Shown: positions 46,827 through 58,397, numbered from the stretch's first letter. The stretch is 64,000 nt of DNA from Azolla caroliniana (GCA_043228905.1 JBHGNT010000002.1:16430001-16494000); one strand, 5' to 3'. The notes: generated by a model not told the origin, from the sequence alone. Program-made: numbers and translations.

Positions 46827-48845
46827 TCAAATCACCTCGATCCCAAGGAAATAGTGAAGGTCCTCTAGGTCCTTCATCTCAAACGCATCCGACAACTTGG
46901 ACTTGACGCGGCTAATTTCATCGAGTCCGGGTCTAGTGATGACCAGATCATCAACATACAGCAAGATGCAAACCAGACCATCCGGACCTTGCCGGATGAA
47001 CAATGAAGAGTCGGACTTGGAGGCCGCAAACCCCATCTTACGCAACCGGTGCGTGATCTTTGCATTCCAAGCTCGGGGTGCTTGCTTCAGGCCATAAAGT
47101 GACTTCTTCAGCCGGCATGCCGCCGACTTGTTCATCTCCGTCTGGAAACTGGGGGGTTGTATCATAAAGACCTCTTCTTCAAGATCTCCTTGAAGAAATG
47201 CATTCTTCACATCCATCTGGTGAAGATGCCACCCCCTTGCTGCAGCAACCGCCAGCACCACACGAACCGTCGTCATCTTCGCTACTGGAGCGAAGGTCTC
47301 GTCATAGTCGATTCCGTGGGTCTGTGTGTATCCCTTCGCCACTAACCGGACCTTGTACCGGTTAACTGAGCTGTCGACGTTGTACTTTACCTTGTACACC
47401 CACTTGCATCCGATTGGTTTACTGTGACGGGGAGGGTCAACCAGGTCCCATGTATCGTTGGCATCAAGTGCCCGCATCTCTTCTTCCATAGCAGCACGCC
47501 AATGTGTGTCCTTTGCCGCTTTTGCATAGCTCTCCGGCTCACGCACTTCCGCCACCTTGGTCATGTACACATAGTGATTCGCCATGTACTCATTGTACCC
47601 GTACCGCTTAATAGGTTCCTTCTGGCGGGTTGACCGGCGTAACTCACCGTTACCCGGTTTGAGGCCCTTCTTGGCCGGTTCGGTCTTCGGTGTCGAAGAG
47701 CCGTCATTTTCCTTTCCAGAGTCGGATCCGTTCGGATCCGACTCATCAATACCGGTTCCATAATCCGACATCTTCTTCTTCCCCTTCTCTTTGCGTGTGA
47801 ACCGTCTCCTCGGTTCCTTGCGCGGGGAGAGGACGGCAGAGTCTTCACTACTCGCCAGTTCTTCTTCTGACTGGTGGGATTGACCCAGTCTCTCGTTCGG
47901 CCCACTCAACCGAAACGATTCTGGACTCTCTTCTTGAGTCCCAGATTCATCATCTTCTGTCCTGACCGGTTCAGGCTCACTAGCCTCATCCTCCGGTATC
48001 GGGTCGGGGTCAGAAGTTGGAGCTGGTAAGGCATACCATGATGCCGTCTCATCAAATTCAACATCGTGGCTAACTCGGACCTGCTTCGTCCGGGGGTTAT
48101 AACACTTATACCCCTTTTGCTCATGTGAGTAGCCGATGAGGATGCACTTCTCCGATTTTGCATCCAGCTTCCTCCGCTTCCCATCCGGCACATGCACATA
48201 TGATATGTTGCCGAAAATCCGAAGATGTCTCAAATTCGGCTTGCGCTCGAAATACATCTCATGTGTGGGCACCTTGTCACTGATCCGGTTTTGGATGTAG
48301 GCGGCCGTTCGGACCGACTCTGCCCAGTAGAAATGGGGCATGCTCTTCTCTTCCAACATTGCCCTTGCCGTGTCGACAAGCGACTGGTTCTTTCTTTCGG
48401 CCACACCGTTTTGCTCCAGTGTGTATCTACAGCTGAACTCTCTCCGAATTCCTGTTTGCTGAAGATAACTGTTGAATTGGCCGGAAAAATATTCTTTTCC
48501 GCCATCTGACCGCAGACACTTGATCTTCCTCTCCGATTCCCGTTCCACCATGCTTTGGAGGTTCCAGAAACAGTTGAAGACTTCGCTCTTCCGCTCAATG
48601 AGGTAGATCCATGTGTGCCGGCTATAGTCGTCGATGAAGGAGACGAAGTATCGACTCCCGCCAAGACTCACGTTCTGTGCCGGTCCCCATACATCCGAAT
48701 GAATAAGGTCCAGCTTGTTACGACTACGGTTTTGTTCGGCAGGGAATGGAAGCCGATGTTGCTTCTCGAGTTGGCAGGCTTCACATACTTGGGCCTTCCG
48801 GCTACTAAACTTCGGCAAACCGAAAACAACTTGTTTCGTTTGCAA
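46827..48845 (-). CDS. Copia C integrase and reverse transcriptase
   Basis: 672 open codons. Integrase: zinc-site second half CEACQLEKQ, catalytic core IHSDVWGPA (D), SDGGKEYFSGQF (D), QNGVAERKNQSLVDTARAML (E). A variable acidic linker follows. RT: WVYKVKYN, RLVAKGYTQTHGIDYDETFA, PVAKMTTVR, MDVKNAFLQGDLEEEVFM, SLYGLKQAPRAW and the catalytic LLYVDDLVIT. It ends at a TGA after YFLGIEVI where CGA (Arg) is expected, a C-to-T change. The N-terminal His half of the integrase zinc site (RIGHVNYRRL) lies upstream in another frame, so a frameshift near 48,890 also separates it from gag. Confidence 0.9.
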   Translation of the reverse strand: MQTKQVVFGLPKFSSRKAQVCEACQLEKQHRLPFPAEQNRSRNKLDLIHSDVWGPAQNVSLGGSRYFVSFIDDYSRHTWIYLIERKSEVFNCFWNLQSMVERESERKIKCLRSDGGKEYFSGQFNSYLQQTGIRREFSCRYTLEQNGVAERKNQSLVDTARAMLEEKSMPHFYWAESVRTAAYIQNRISDKVPTHEMYFERKPNLRHLRIFGNISYVHVPDGKRRKLDAKSEKCILIGYSHEQKGYKCYNPRTKQVRVSHDVEFDETASWYALPAPTSDPDPIPEDEASEPEPVRTEDDESGTQEESPESFRLSGPNERLGQSHQSEEELASSEDSAVLSPRKEPRRRFTRKEKGKKKMSDYGTGIDESDPNGSDSGKENDGSSTPKTEPAKKGLKPGNGELRRSTRQKEPIKRYGYNEYMANHYVYMTKVAEVREPESYAKAAKDTHWRAAMEEEMRALDANDTWDLVDPPRHSKPIGCKWVYKVKYNVDSSVNRYKVRLVAKGYTQTHGIDYDETFAPVAKMTTVRVVLAVAAARGWHLHQMDVKNAFLQGDLEEEVFMIQPPSFQTEMNKSAACRLKKSLYGLKQAPRAWNAKITHRLRKMGFAASKSDSSLFIRQGPDGLVCILLYVDDLVITRPGLDEISRVKSKLSDAFEMKDLEDLHYFLGIEVI

Positions 48846-49183
48846 GTCTTGAAGCCGCCGGTAATTGACGTGGCCGATCCGCTTGTGCCTAGGTCGACGT
48901 CCGATTCGACCTTCTGTCCTTTGGCGAACAAGGCGGTGCCAACGTCATTGGTGTCGAGGATGAACATCCTCCCATCTTTGCGCCCTTGTGCGATAATCTG
49001 GCCCTCCTCCTCAATGAAGCACCCGAGGTGCATAAACCGCACCTGCATTCCCTGGTCGACGATCTGTCCGACCAACACCAGGTTCTTCGTGATAGTCGGA
49101 ACGTGTAATATGTTCATCAACTTCCCCCTCTGTCCGACATGGCTCAGGGGAACTTCTCCGACATGCACGATTGGGTGCGGAGT
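48668..49183 (-). pseudogene. Copia C protease end and GAG-pre-integrase region
   Basis: Minus strand from the insertion border: DTPHPIVHVGEVPLSHVGQR, GKLMNILHVPTITKNLVLVG, QIVDQGMQVRFMHLGCFIEE, GRMFILDTNDVG. This is the segment between protease and integrase in copia polyproteins; the same segment in copia D is at 61,500-61,719. It is followed by the frameshift into the integrase frame. Confidence 0.85.
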
Positions 49184-49429
49184 GTCGTCTCCCCGGGGGC
49201 TTCACTGTTAAAACTTGTATGATAGCACGTGAGTTCATCAAAAGGGGTTTAAATTAATCAGTGAGATACAGAATATATATATATAAGGGTATTAATAAAG
49301 ATTTGAAAATATATTTACATAAGGGTATTATCAATTATGCTGGAAAAAAAAAAACATAAGCCCATGAAATATTAGATATTTCAATGAGATAGTAAAGAAT
49401 ATATTATACAAACAATACTCAAATTTGGA

Positions 49430-49775
49430 GTAGCATACATACATACATACATACATACATACATACATACATACATGCGTGCATGCATATACCTACATTT
49501 AAACATTACATCCATGAATATGTATATACATACATTACACCCATTTATACATGCATACTGACTAAACATAAATATATGTAGAAATATGTATTACCATATG
49601 TAAATATGTACCGACACATACATACATGCATTACATACTACATACATATTAGAATCGACCATATATATTGACATAGGAATATACATAATACATACATAAA
49701 AATTACACATTACATATATACATACACATTCTCACAAACATATTTTATATATTACATTTTTATTTTTATTTTTCC
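49430..49775 (+). repeat. TACA/TATG-type microsatellite before the LINE
   Basis: Includes an uninterrupted CATA run at 49,435-49,476. The part at about 49,485-49,720 is a diverged duplicate of 54,177-54,470 on the other side of the LINE (both contain ACATCCATGAATATGTATAT and CATGCATACTGACTAAACAT). Confidence 0.9.
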
Positions 49776-49793
49776 CAAAAAAGCACTAAAGCA

Positions 49794-52700
49794 TTACCAA
49801 ATGTGAAATTACAAATGCATTACCAAATGTGTCTCATTGGTGTGTTGCAGGGGATTTTAATATGCTTGAGGACCCAGAGGATAGGAAAGGTGGGAGTGTT
49901 TCAACAATTCATGGGGAGGAATTAGCAGTATGGGAACGGATGTGTTTGAAATTGAGTATTTTGGATGCATGGCATATGCCTAATGTTTATAGATCTCAGA
50001 ATTCCTTGAGTTTCTCACGTTCGGATAGGAGAATAGCTGGAACCAATCTTTCAAGATTGGATAGATTTTATGTGGGGGAGGCCTTTGTCTTAAATGGGGG
50101 AAATATCACTATTATGCCAGGCACAACTTTCTCTGATCATGCTCCTGTTATATTGAGAACCTTTGGGCAATCGAAAAGGGAGTCCATACGATTTAGGATA
50201 CCCGAAAAAGTAATGTTACATGATAGATGGTATAATCAAGTGACAGATATTTGGCAGAACAAAGATAATATGGATGCTCCCATTACAATCAAAGTGGCTT
50301 GTGCTTTGACGGAGATATCACAATATTTTGCGTTAAAATCAAGATCTGAATATATGGAATATCTGGAGAAGGAAAGAAGGATGAGGGCAAGATTGATATC
50401 TTTGCAAAGATTGCAACAGGGTCGACCAGAGTGTGCGTGGATAGCTTCACATCTTGAAGAAGCCCGAAAACAAGTTCAACATATGGAAGAATGTCGTAGT
50501 CAATTTAGGTATCACAATTCTGCTTCAAGATGGACGCAAATTGGGGATAGATGTACAAAACAATTTTTTAATATTAAAGGCCCCAAAAGAGTCTCTAATG
50601 TAACCTGTTGTTTGCGGAATGAAAATGGCGAACTTGAAATGGATCCAAATGTTGTGCGGGTAATTGCCACGAAATTCTACGCTACCCTTTTGTCAGAAGA
50701 GCCTATCTCTGAGGAGATAAGCCAAAATAGAATGAAGGTCTGGGCGGAAATTCAACCCAAGGTTACTCAAGCAATGCAAGATTCATTGTTGTCACCTATT
50801 ACAGAATTGGAGTTGGAACAAGCGCTACACTCTTTATCGGACAATAGTTGTCCTGGAGTGGATGGACTTACACCTAAATTCTACAAGAAATATTGGGGGA
50901 TACTGAAGAAAGACTTAAAAGATGCTTACCAACATATGTTTGAAAGTGGAGAGATGCCCATGTCGTTATCTGAGGGGCTTATTTATCTTATACCTAAAAC
51001 AGAAGGAGTTTCAGAAGATATTCGTAAGTGGAGGCCAATCACCCTCTTGAATACTAGTTATAAGCTATTTGCAAAGTTGCTTAGTTCTCGGTTACAAGAG
51101 GTATTACCAAAGATAATTCATGTATCGCAAACTGGTTTTATGAGGGAAAGGAGTATTATGGATAATGTTTTTACATTTTGGGAGGCTACTGCAGTAGCGG
51201 TAAAAAACAAACAAAATCTAGCCGTGTTGCTTTTAGATTTTGAGAAAGCGTATGATAGGGTTGACTGGAATTTTTTGGAAGGTACTATGCATCACTTGGG
51301 CTTCAACACGGCATGGATTAAAGGTGTTTCTTGTCTTTATAGAAATGCACACAGTCAGGTGTTGTTGGCAGGTGGAGTAGGACCTCGTTTTAACATTACT
51401 CGATCAGTTCGCCAAGGATGTCCACTTGCACCATTTTTGTTCCTTCTGTTTGCGGAAGCAATGCATGCATTTATATCATCACAATCTATAGGCTTGCGTG
51501 GTTTGGCAATGCCAATGCATGGACAAGATATATTGGACTCGGAATTTGCAGATGACACTGCATTATATGTGGATGGGACTCTAACGAATTTGCAACAAGT
51601 ACAAGGGGCTTTGTCACAGTTTTGTATAGCGTCTGGAGCTAAGTTAAATTGGGAGAAAACTGTTGCATTTTGGGTAAGCAAGGAGCCGCCGCCTTGTTGG
51701 GCACCGCATCATACTTTCCAATGGACTCAAAGAGGAGTTGCGGTTCGATATCTTGGAGTGCAGGTTGGGATTGATTTGATTCCAGAATTACATGCTGCAC
51801 CATTACTATTAACTTTGAGGAAAAAATTATTCTTGTGGAGTCATGCTAAACTATCTTTGGCCGGTAGAGTGATAATTGCCAACCATGTGCTACTATCTAC
51901 GGTGTGGTATATAGCCTCATCTTGGATCTTTTCAAAATCGTGCATTGGACAAATTCGAAGGCTGGTTAGGAATTTTATATGGGCTGGGGAAGATAAGAGT
52001 CATGTAAGAGCGAAGGTGGCTTGGAGTACATTGATAACCCCAAAACAATACGGTGGTTTGGGGATTATAGATCCATTAGACCAATGCATGGCCTTGTTAG
52101 CAAAACTAATAATTCGTGGCCTTTTACCAGGACATGCTCCTTGGAAGCAATTACTTATGCAAAGATTGTATAGTTGTGCTCCGTCGATGGGTGGATTATG
52201 GGCTGATAGCATAAGGTGGATTTTTATACCAGACAAGAAACATGTTATGTCTAGGAATTGGGAAGACAAATTTTTTAATGGTCTTCTACGAGCATGGGAG
52301 CATGTACATAAAGGGTTGGAACATGGTGTACCAACATGTGAGGACGAATACTTGAGACAAAACTTAGTGTGGAATCCGAATATGCGTTTGCCATCAGGGC
52401 ACATGTTGGGGTCCCGAACGCGATTGGATTGGGCCAAGCTCGATGTAGGGCCAGGAGCGTCCGTTGATGCATGGAAATCATTTCATACTCTGAATATAAA
52501 TGACAGATCAGAATTCTTGTCTTCCTTGAGAGGGGGGCTGATTATGTGGGACCAAGTGCAGTCAGTTTTGGGGCACTCTGACGTTACGATATGGTCCTTT
52601 AACCCTCCCAAGTGGGAAGGAGCATTTACGAGGCTTCAAGTGCTAGTGGGGGTAAGGGGACATTTGTCTTGCGGACGATGTCAAGACTATGAGGTGGAGG

Positions 52701-53891
52701 AAGATGGCAGTATAAGTAGTGCAACGATACAAACAGAGATCTTGCAATATGCTACATTTTCTAAAATAAGGGTCCTTGCTTATGACGGATCTAAGTGGCT
52801 CATCGACCCACAAGTTGAGGCGGTCAAGGAGCATTGGAAACTGAGAGTTTTTGAAAAGAAACCTTTGATAAGGTTGCAATGGGATCCGGGAGAATTTTGG
52901 TGGAAAGATCCGTTTGATCGTATGGGAAAAAGGTATGGTTTTTTCCAGTATTCAGTTAAGATGGGACGACACATTTTGGCAGCTCAACGTAGGACTACAC
53001 CACGAGCTAGTCAATTTTGGAACCACCAAGGGATCACATCAGAATTCCTAACAAAGTTTTGGGGAACATTATGGAAAAGGAAGCAAGATATGAAAATAAA
53101 TGTCTTCCAATGGTTAGTAATACATAGAGCATTGCCAATTGGCCAATGGTTGCAACAATCAGCTGCACCGACCGCATGCATCTATTGTTGTTGTCAGATG
53201 GAGACATTGAAACATTGCTTGTGGGAATGTCATGCTGCACAGCAAGTTTGGAGGCGAGTGTTCCGAGTTCTTGCCTTTATGTTTAGGGATTGCAGTTTTT
53301 CGTGGGGTATGGTAGTATGGGCCACAGTGGCACAAGTGGTGTGGCCATATGATGCATGCCCAAATGACACGATTATTAGAATTCAAAGAGGAAGGATAAT
53401 GGCGGTGCAACAAAGTCAAATGGAGGCTCCTTACATGTTAAAGACAATGCAAGAGGTATGGGAGCTACTATGCACCACCACAATGTGGTTTATTTGGACT
53501 GCTAGGTGTTCTAAGGTGTTTGGTAATACTACTATTCATCCAGTGGAAAGTACACGGAATGTCTGGATGGAGATGGTACATACCTTGAAAGGACAGTATG
53601 AGGATATTAAAGGTGAGACAGATGTTGCAGTGTTGCAACGTCTCGAATTTATTGTCTATTGGAAGAAGACCCCTTTTCTCACAATACAAAATTCAAGACC
53701 TAAATGGTGCTTCGCGCCACCAGTATGGTTGTTCCCACCACCAATCACATAACTTGGTTAAGGAGTGGTGGAGTGTTGAGGGATGGGACCTAAGGAAGAA
53801 TGCACCAGATCAATGGTAGCTTGATGGTACGTCAATTTTTTGTAATGTTGTTCATAACTAATGAAAGGATATTTTTCCCGGAAAAAAAAAA
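49794..53891 (+). mobile_element. 5'-truncated L1-type LINE, young
   Basis: A poly-A tail (53,882-53,897) ends it. A 17-bp target duplication AAAAAAGCACTAAAGCA lies at 49,777-49,793 and 53,892-53,908. About 4.1 kb remain; ORF1 and the first part of the endonuclease are missing, as usual for 5'-truncated LINE copies. The remaining ORF2 has no stop, which points to a recent insertion. It inserted into the microsatellite interior of the TIR element. Confidence 0.95.
49829..53752 (+). CDS. LINE ORF2: endonuclease C-part, reverse transcriptase, zf-RVT
   Basis: 1307 open codons. The frame opens inside the endonuclease (WCVAGDFNMLEDPEDRKGG, LSRLDRFYVGEAF, TTFSDHAPVILRTFG), whose N-terminal catalytic residues are lost. 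RT lies at about residues 335-600: SCPGVDGLTPKFYKKYW, LIPKTEG, IRKWRPITLLNTSYKLFAKL, QTGFMRERSIMDNV, LLLDFEKAYDRVDW (first Asp near 474), RQGCPLAPFLFLLFAEAMHA, and the catalytic SEFADDTALYVDG (FADD near 573). A zf-RVT-like zinc segment follows near residue 1090-1140 (WLVIHRALPIGQWLQ, CIYCCCQMETLKHCLWECH). The annotated Met is only the first one after truncation, not a native start. The product would nick and copy by target-primed reverse transcription if complete. Confidence 0.95.
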   Translation: MSHWCVAGDFNMLEDPEDRKGGSVSTIHGEELAVWERMCLKLSILDAWHMPNVYRSQNSLSFSRSDRRIAGTNLSRLDRFYVGEAFVLNGGNITIMPGTTFSDHAPVILRTFGQSKRESIRFRIPEKVMLHDRWYNQVTDIWQNKDNMDAPITIKVACALTEISQYFALKSRSEYMEYLEKERRMRARLISLQRLQQGRPECAWIASHLEEARKQVQHMEECRSQFRYHNSASRWTQIGDRCTKQFFNIKGPKRVSNVTCCLRNENGELEMDPNVVRVIATKFYATLLSEEPISEEISQNRMKVWAEIQPKVTQAMQDSLLSPITELELEQALHSLSDNSCPGVDGLTPKFYKKYWGILKKDLKDAYQHMFESGEMPMSLSEGLIYLIPKTEGVSEDIRKWRPITLLNTSYKLFAKLLSSRLQEVLPKIIHVSQTGFMRERSIMDNVFTFWEATAVAVKNKQNLAVLLLDFEKAYDRVDWNFLEGTMHHLGFNTAWIKGVSCLYRNAHSQVLLAGGVGPRFNITRSVRQGCPLAPFLFLLFAEAMHAFISSQSIGLRGLAMPMHGQDILDSEFADDTALYVDGTLTNLQQVQGALSQFCIASGAKLNWEKTVAFWVSKEPPPCWAPHHTFQWTQRGVAVRYLGVQVGIDLIPELHAAPLLLTLRKKLFLWSHAKLSLAGRVIIANHVLLSTVWYIASSWIFSKSCIGQIRRLVRNFIWAGEDKSHVRAKVAWSTLITPKQYGGLGIIDPLDQCMALLAKLIIRGLLPGHAPWKQLLMQRLYSCAPSMGGLWADSIRWIFIPDKKHVMSRNWEDKFFNGLLRAWEHVHKGLEHGVPTCEDEYLRQNLVWNPNMRLPSGHMLGSRTRLDWAKLDVGPGASVDAWKSFHTLNINDRSEFLSSLRGGLIMWDQVQSVLGHSDVTIWSFNPPKWEGAFTRLQVLVGVRGHLSCGRCQDYEVEEDGSISSATIQTEILQYATFSKIRVLAYDGSKWLIDPQVEAVKEHWKLRVFEKKPLIRLQWDPGEFWWKDPFDRMGKRYGFFQYSVKMGRHILAAQRRTTPRASQFWNHQGITSEFLTKFWGTLWKRKQDMKINVFQWLVIHRALPIGQWLQQSAAPTACIYCCCQMETLKHCLWECHAAQQVWRRVFRVLAFMFRDCSFSWGMVVWATVAQVVWPYDACPNDTIIRIQRGRIMAVQQSQMEAPYMLKTMQEVWELLCTTTMWFIWTARCSKVFGNTTIHPVESTRNVWMEMVHTLKGQYEDIKGETDVAVLQRLEFIVYWKKTPFLTIQNSRPKWCFAPPVWLFPPPIT

Positions 53892-55486
53892 AAAAAAGCA
53901 CTAAAGCACATAGTTATATGCATTTGGCTACATCCATTCGTTAAGTCATACAACTTAACCTTTCTATGCTCCACACATAGACACTTTATATATTACATAT
54001 TACACACATATATTATTATACACACAATTATATACAAATGCAAATATACAAACCAAACACGAAAAAAAAAGTACATATTTTATATATACGCATACATACA
54101 CATATACACACATTCCATACATACAATACAATACAATATATACATACACACACGAACATAACATGCATCACACATGCATATATACCTACATTCATATATC
54201 ACACGTCACACATGCGTATATACCTCTACATTCAAACATTACATCCATGAATATGTATATACATACATTACACCCATTTATACATGCATACTGACTAAAC
54301 ATAAATATATGTACAAATATATATTACCATATGAAAATATGTACATACAGATACATACATGCATTACATACTGCATACATATTAGAATCACGTTGCAACC
54401 ATATATATTGACATACATATATACATGTAACATAATACATACAATAAAATTAGATATGACATACATACATATACAAATGCATATATACATACAAAACACA
54501 GGAAAATAAATTACATATTATATATATACACATACACATACATATTAATACCTAAGACTACATATTATATCAATATGTATACAAATCTTCATACTTACAA
54601 ACAAGTTACATATATATACACGTGCACACACACAAATAAATTAGATATTACATAGCATATAATCCATACCTATTACACAATATACAAATTTACACATACA
54701 TCATTTACATATATATATATATATTACATATGTAAATACATATTCCACATATCACCATATATATAGATTATACTGGACCATACAAACCACAATACTTACA
54801 TACACACACACATTAGGTATATGTATACTTACACATACATTGGATATATACATGCATATTACGTACATATTACAAACATACATCCATATACAAACCATAT
54901 ACATACTAAACATGAAAATATCCCAAAAATATACATACATAAATACATTACATATATACGCACACATACATTCATACATTTACATACATATGACCACATA
55001 CACACATACATATACATACATTGGATATATACATACATATTACAAACACATTCATACTCATTGAATCATGTATATTGACAGATACATATATGCATACACA
55101 TACATATTCCACATATCACCATATATATACATACATATGCCTACAATGTTATAAGTTTTACAAGCATACATCCATACACATATATACATACATACATGCA
55201 TACACATAAATACGTTACATACACATACATATGTACGTTACATATGTACATACATATCATCACAAACTACAATACATACATATATACATAAATATTACAA
55301 ACAAACATCCACACACTCATGTATGCATATATGCATATACCATACACTATACACATACATACATTACATATGTACATTCATGCATGTACATACATACATT
55401 GCATATGCATATATTACAATCACACATTCATATACACTGAGTCATGTACATTGACATATGGATATATGCATACAGCTACACACATA

Positions 55487-55528
<42 letters not shown>

Positions 55529-56024
55529 TACATACATACATACATACATACATACATACATACATTACATACATTACATATGCATACATATATGTACATT
55601 TGTACATAGACATACCTATATCATTTATAGATTAGATATATACATAAATATTATGCACATATTACAATCACACATCCATACACATTGAATCGTGTACATT
55701 GTCATATGGATATATGAATACACATACATACACAGATAAATTACATATGGATATATGCATACACATATGTACATTCGCACATGGACATACATATATTCAT
55801 TTATACATTGCTACATATACATACACATATATACATTAGATATATACATAGATTTTATGTACATATGACAATCACACATCCATATACATTGAATCGTGTA
55901 CATTTACATATGCATATATGCATACATATACATACATACATTACATATATGCATACACATGTACATTCGTACATGGACATACATACTCATACATGACATA
56001 TGGATACACATATGTACATTCGTA

Positions 56025-56919
56025 CATGAATGTTTGAATGTTATGTTTAGTATGAATGAATGAATGAATGTATGTATGTATGTATGTGCACGTAATGTAT
56101 GCATGTATGAATGAATGAATATATAAATATATGTAATGTATGCATAAAATAAGTATGCTTGCATGAATAAACGTGAATGAATGGTTGTTTCCCCCCCAAT
56201 CACACAGAATTTAAATCTTGTAAAAATGGTTACACTAATGCCAGGATATCTTCTTAAAAATAAAAATAAAAAAACTTGAATGAATGGATATATGAATGTA
56301 CATATGTAATATGTAATGTATGTATATTTATTTGTATGTGTATGCATATATGTGTGTGGATGTTTGTTTGTAATATGTATGTAAAATTAATGTATATATA
56401 TGAGCGGTATGAATGTTTAAGTTAATCTATAAAAGTGATAAGTTATAATAATGAAAACATTCTAAAGAAAAATAAAATAAAATGTGGGAGAGGGGTTTGA
56501 ATGAGAATAGGAAAAAACGGGTAAGGGGTAGGGCTAGAAATAGGAGAGGCTGAAAATAGGAGAAAGTTGGGGAGGGGTAGGGCGTAGAATATAAAGATTT
56601 TTACAAGGGGTGAGTACATAAGCTGGTGACAAATATAACACCATGCTATGCAATAGAGTGTAGGGTTGGAGATACAACATGGATAAAAATGAAATACAAA
56701 ATCTTGGCTACCATGTGTAGTCCTGGACATATGAACTACAAGAGAGATAAAGAGATATAAAAGGGAATGCATCGTTAGTAAATGTAGTCTCATGCTTACA
56801 AACAATATATATTATACATACACTGTGATACACATACATACAAATATGATATTACAAACAAACATCCACACACACATATATGTATTATGCATACACATAC
56901 ACATACAAATATACATACA

Positions 56920-57000
<81 letters not shown>

Positions 57001-57079
57001 TTGATACATGCATACATTACGTGCACATACATACATACATACATACATTCATACTAAACATAATATTCAAACATTCATG
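56025..57079. repeat. 1.05-kb segment with about 90-bp inverted repeat ends
   Basis: The left arm from 56,025 (CATGAATGTTTGAATGTTAT, GTTTAGTATGAATG, then ATGTGCACGTAATGTATGCA) is the near-perfect reverse complement of the right arm ending at 57,079 (ACGTGCACATACATACATAC, CATACTAAACATAATATTCA, AACATTCATG). The interior includes the non-repetitive stretch 56,200-56,800. This could be a small inverted-repeat transposable element or a hairpin rearrangement of the microsatellite. Terminal duplication not evident. Confidence 0.75.
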
Positions 57080-57089
57080 TTTTTTTTAA

Positions 57090-57255
57090 TTTAGATTTTT
57101 GCCGCCTCCTCCTTTGCTCTACCTCCTCGCCGTTGTCGCCTCTTCTCCCCTTGTTGCTCCTGTCCTCGTTTTGCCGCCTCTGTTCTCGTTTTGCTGCCGC
57201 CGCCGCTCGCCTTGTCGTGCCTCTTTTGCTCACCATTTTTCTCTGTTGGGGTTGC
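57090..57255 (+). other. GC-rich CCG/CTC patch inside the microsatellite block
   Basis: A sharply bounded stretch rich in GCCGCC, CTCCTC and GTCGCC, quite unlike its surroundings. Either strand is open, but the translations are low-complexity (RRxQNEDRSNKGRRG on minus). It could be a captured scrap of a GC-rich host exon. No family recognised. Confidence 0.5.
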
Positions 57256-57373
57256 CACAATTACTCTACAAATATTTTATAGGTACACATAAGTACAAAC
57301 ATCATACATAAACCAACACATAAATTCTTAGACTTACAAACACAGACACACTCACGTACATACATACATACAT

Positions 57374-57406
<33 letters not shown>

Positions 57407-57623
57407 GTATACAATCATACACATATGCCATACATACAATATATACAACAAACGAAATTAATACAATACAATACAATATGTACATACATACACACATACC
57501 TATATACACTGACATACATACACATTTACACATAACACATACATACAATACAATATGTACACACACGTGTGTGTGTGTGTAGAATATACATACACATATG
57601 GACACATATATATGTTGTATGGA

Positions 57624-57662
<39 letters not shown>

Positions 57663-57850
57663 TAACACGCATCACACATGCTATACATACAATAAATACA
57701 ATACAATACAATATGTACATACATATTACACACATACCTATATACACATGCAATACAATCCATACAATACCTATATACACATACACATACACATACACAC
57801 ACACGCGCGCACGCGCACGCCCATGCATACATACACACACACCACACATG

Positions 57851-57894
<44 letters not shown>

Positions 57895-57898
<4 letters not shown>

Positions 57899-58117
57899 CA
57901 TACCACATACAAACATATACGATGTATGGAACATACATACATACACACAAACATAAAACACAACAGACATGCATACCACATACAAACATATATGATGTAT
58001 GGAACATACATACATACGCACACAAACATAACAAACAACACACATGCATACCACATACAAACATATATGATGTATGGAACATACATACACACAAATCACA
58101 CATGAATACCACATTCA
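57895..58117 (+). repeat. 74-bp minisatellite, three units
   Basis: Units start at 57,895, 57,968 and 58,043 with CATGCATACCACATACAAAC, followed by ATATGATGTATGGAACATAC. Related part-units lie at about 57,607-57,640 and 58,137-58,150. Confidence 0.85.
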
Positions 58118-58193
58118 CAATGCACACATACACACATATATATGATGTATGATTATATGAAAAGTGATAGGTGGGTCATTCTATTTGTAGATA

Positions 58194-58397
58194 ATGGATG
58201 GAGAATCTATTATTGAAGTGTTTGAACATGAGAGGGATGATGAAGATAAACCTTTGGGCATTGTAGGTGTGAGAGGAACTCTTACATATGCAAAGATCCG
58301 AGTCGAAATAATTGAGGACGATATATTTTATGAACCATTTTCCTTTGTGTACACAAAAAATAATATTTTGAATGGGAAACAAGAAGAGAAAAAATAA
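58194..58397 (+). CDS. Exon-like 67-codon ORF in the TIR element, function unknown
   Basis: MDGESIIEVFEHERDDEDKP, LGIVGVRGTLTYAKIRVEII, EDDIFYEPFSFVYTKNN and a Lys/Glu end. A TTCTATTTGTAG just upstream is a good 3' splice acceptor, and base composition differs from the flanking repeats, so it looks like a captured terminal exon. I do not recognise the family. It may be non-functional. Confidence 0.4.
   Translation: MDGESIIEVFEHERDDEDKPLGIVGVRGTLTYAKIRVEIIEDDIFYEPFSFVYTKNNILNGKQEEKK

Larger units (their letters stand above)
53990..58160 (+). repeat. Large TACA/CATA/CA microsatellite-rich block
   Basis: Nearly continuous imperfect TACA, CATA, CACA and TATA repeats over about 4 kb, with pure runs such as CA at about 55,494-55,522 and 57,854-57,894 and AT at about 56,958-56,996. 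Islands without the repeat occur at 56,200-56,800 and 57,080-57,250. Many long open frames rich in Y, T, H and I here, on both strands, are artefacts of the repeat and are not called. Confidence 0.9.

Noticed and set aside
57895-58117. CRISPR-like array
   Set aside because: Units are contiguous minisatellite copies without unique spacers, in plant DNA.
54038-58152. Many long open frames on both strands (up to about 200 codons) rich in Tyr, Thr, His, Ile or Cys, Val, Met
   Set aside because: They are the translation of TACA/CATA/CA repeats, which lack stops in several frames. No domain or codon bias supports them.
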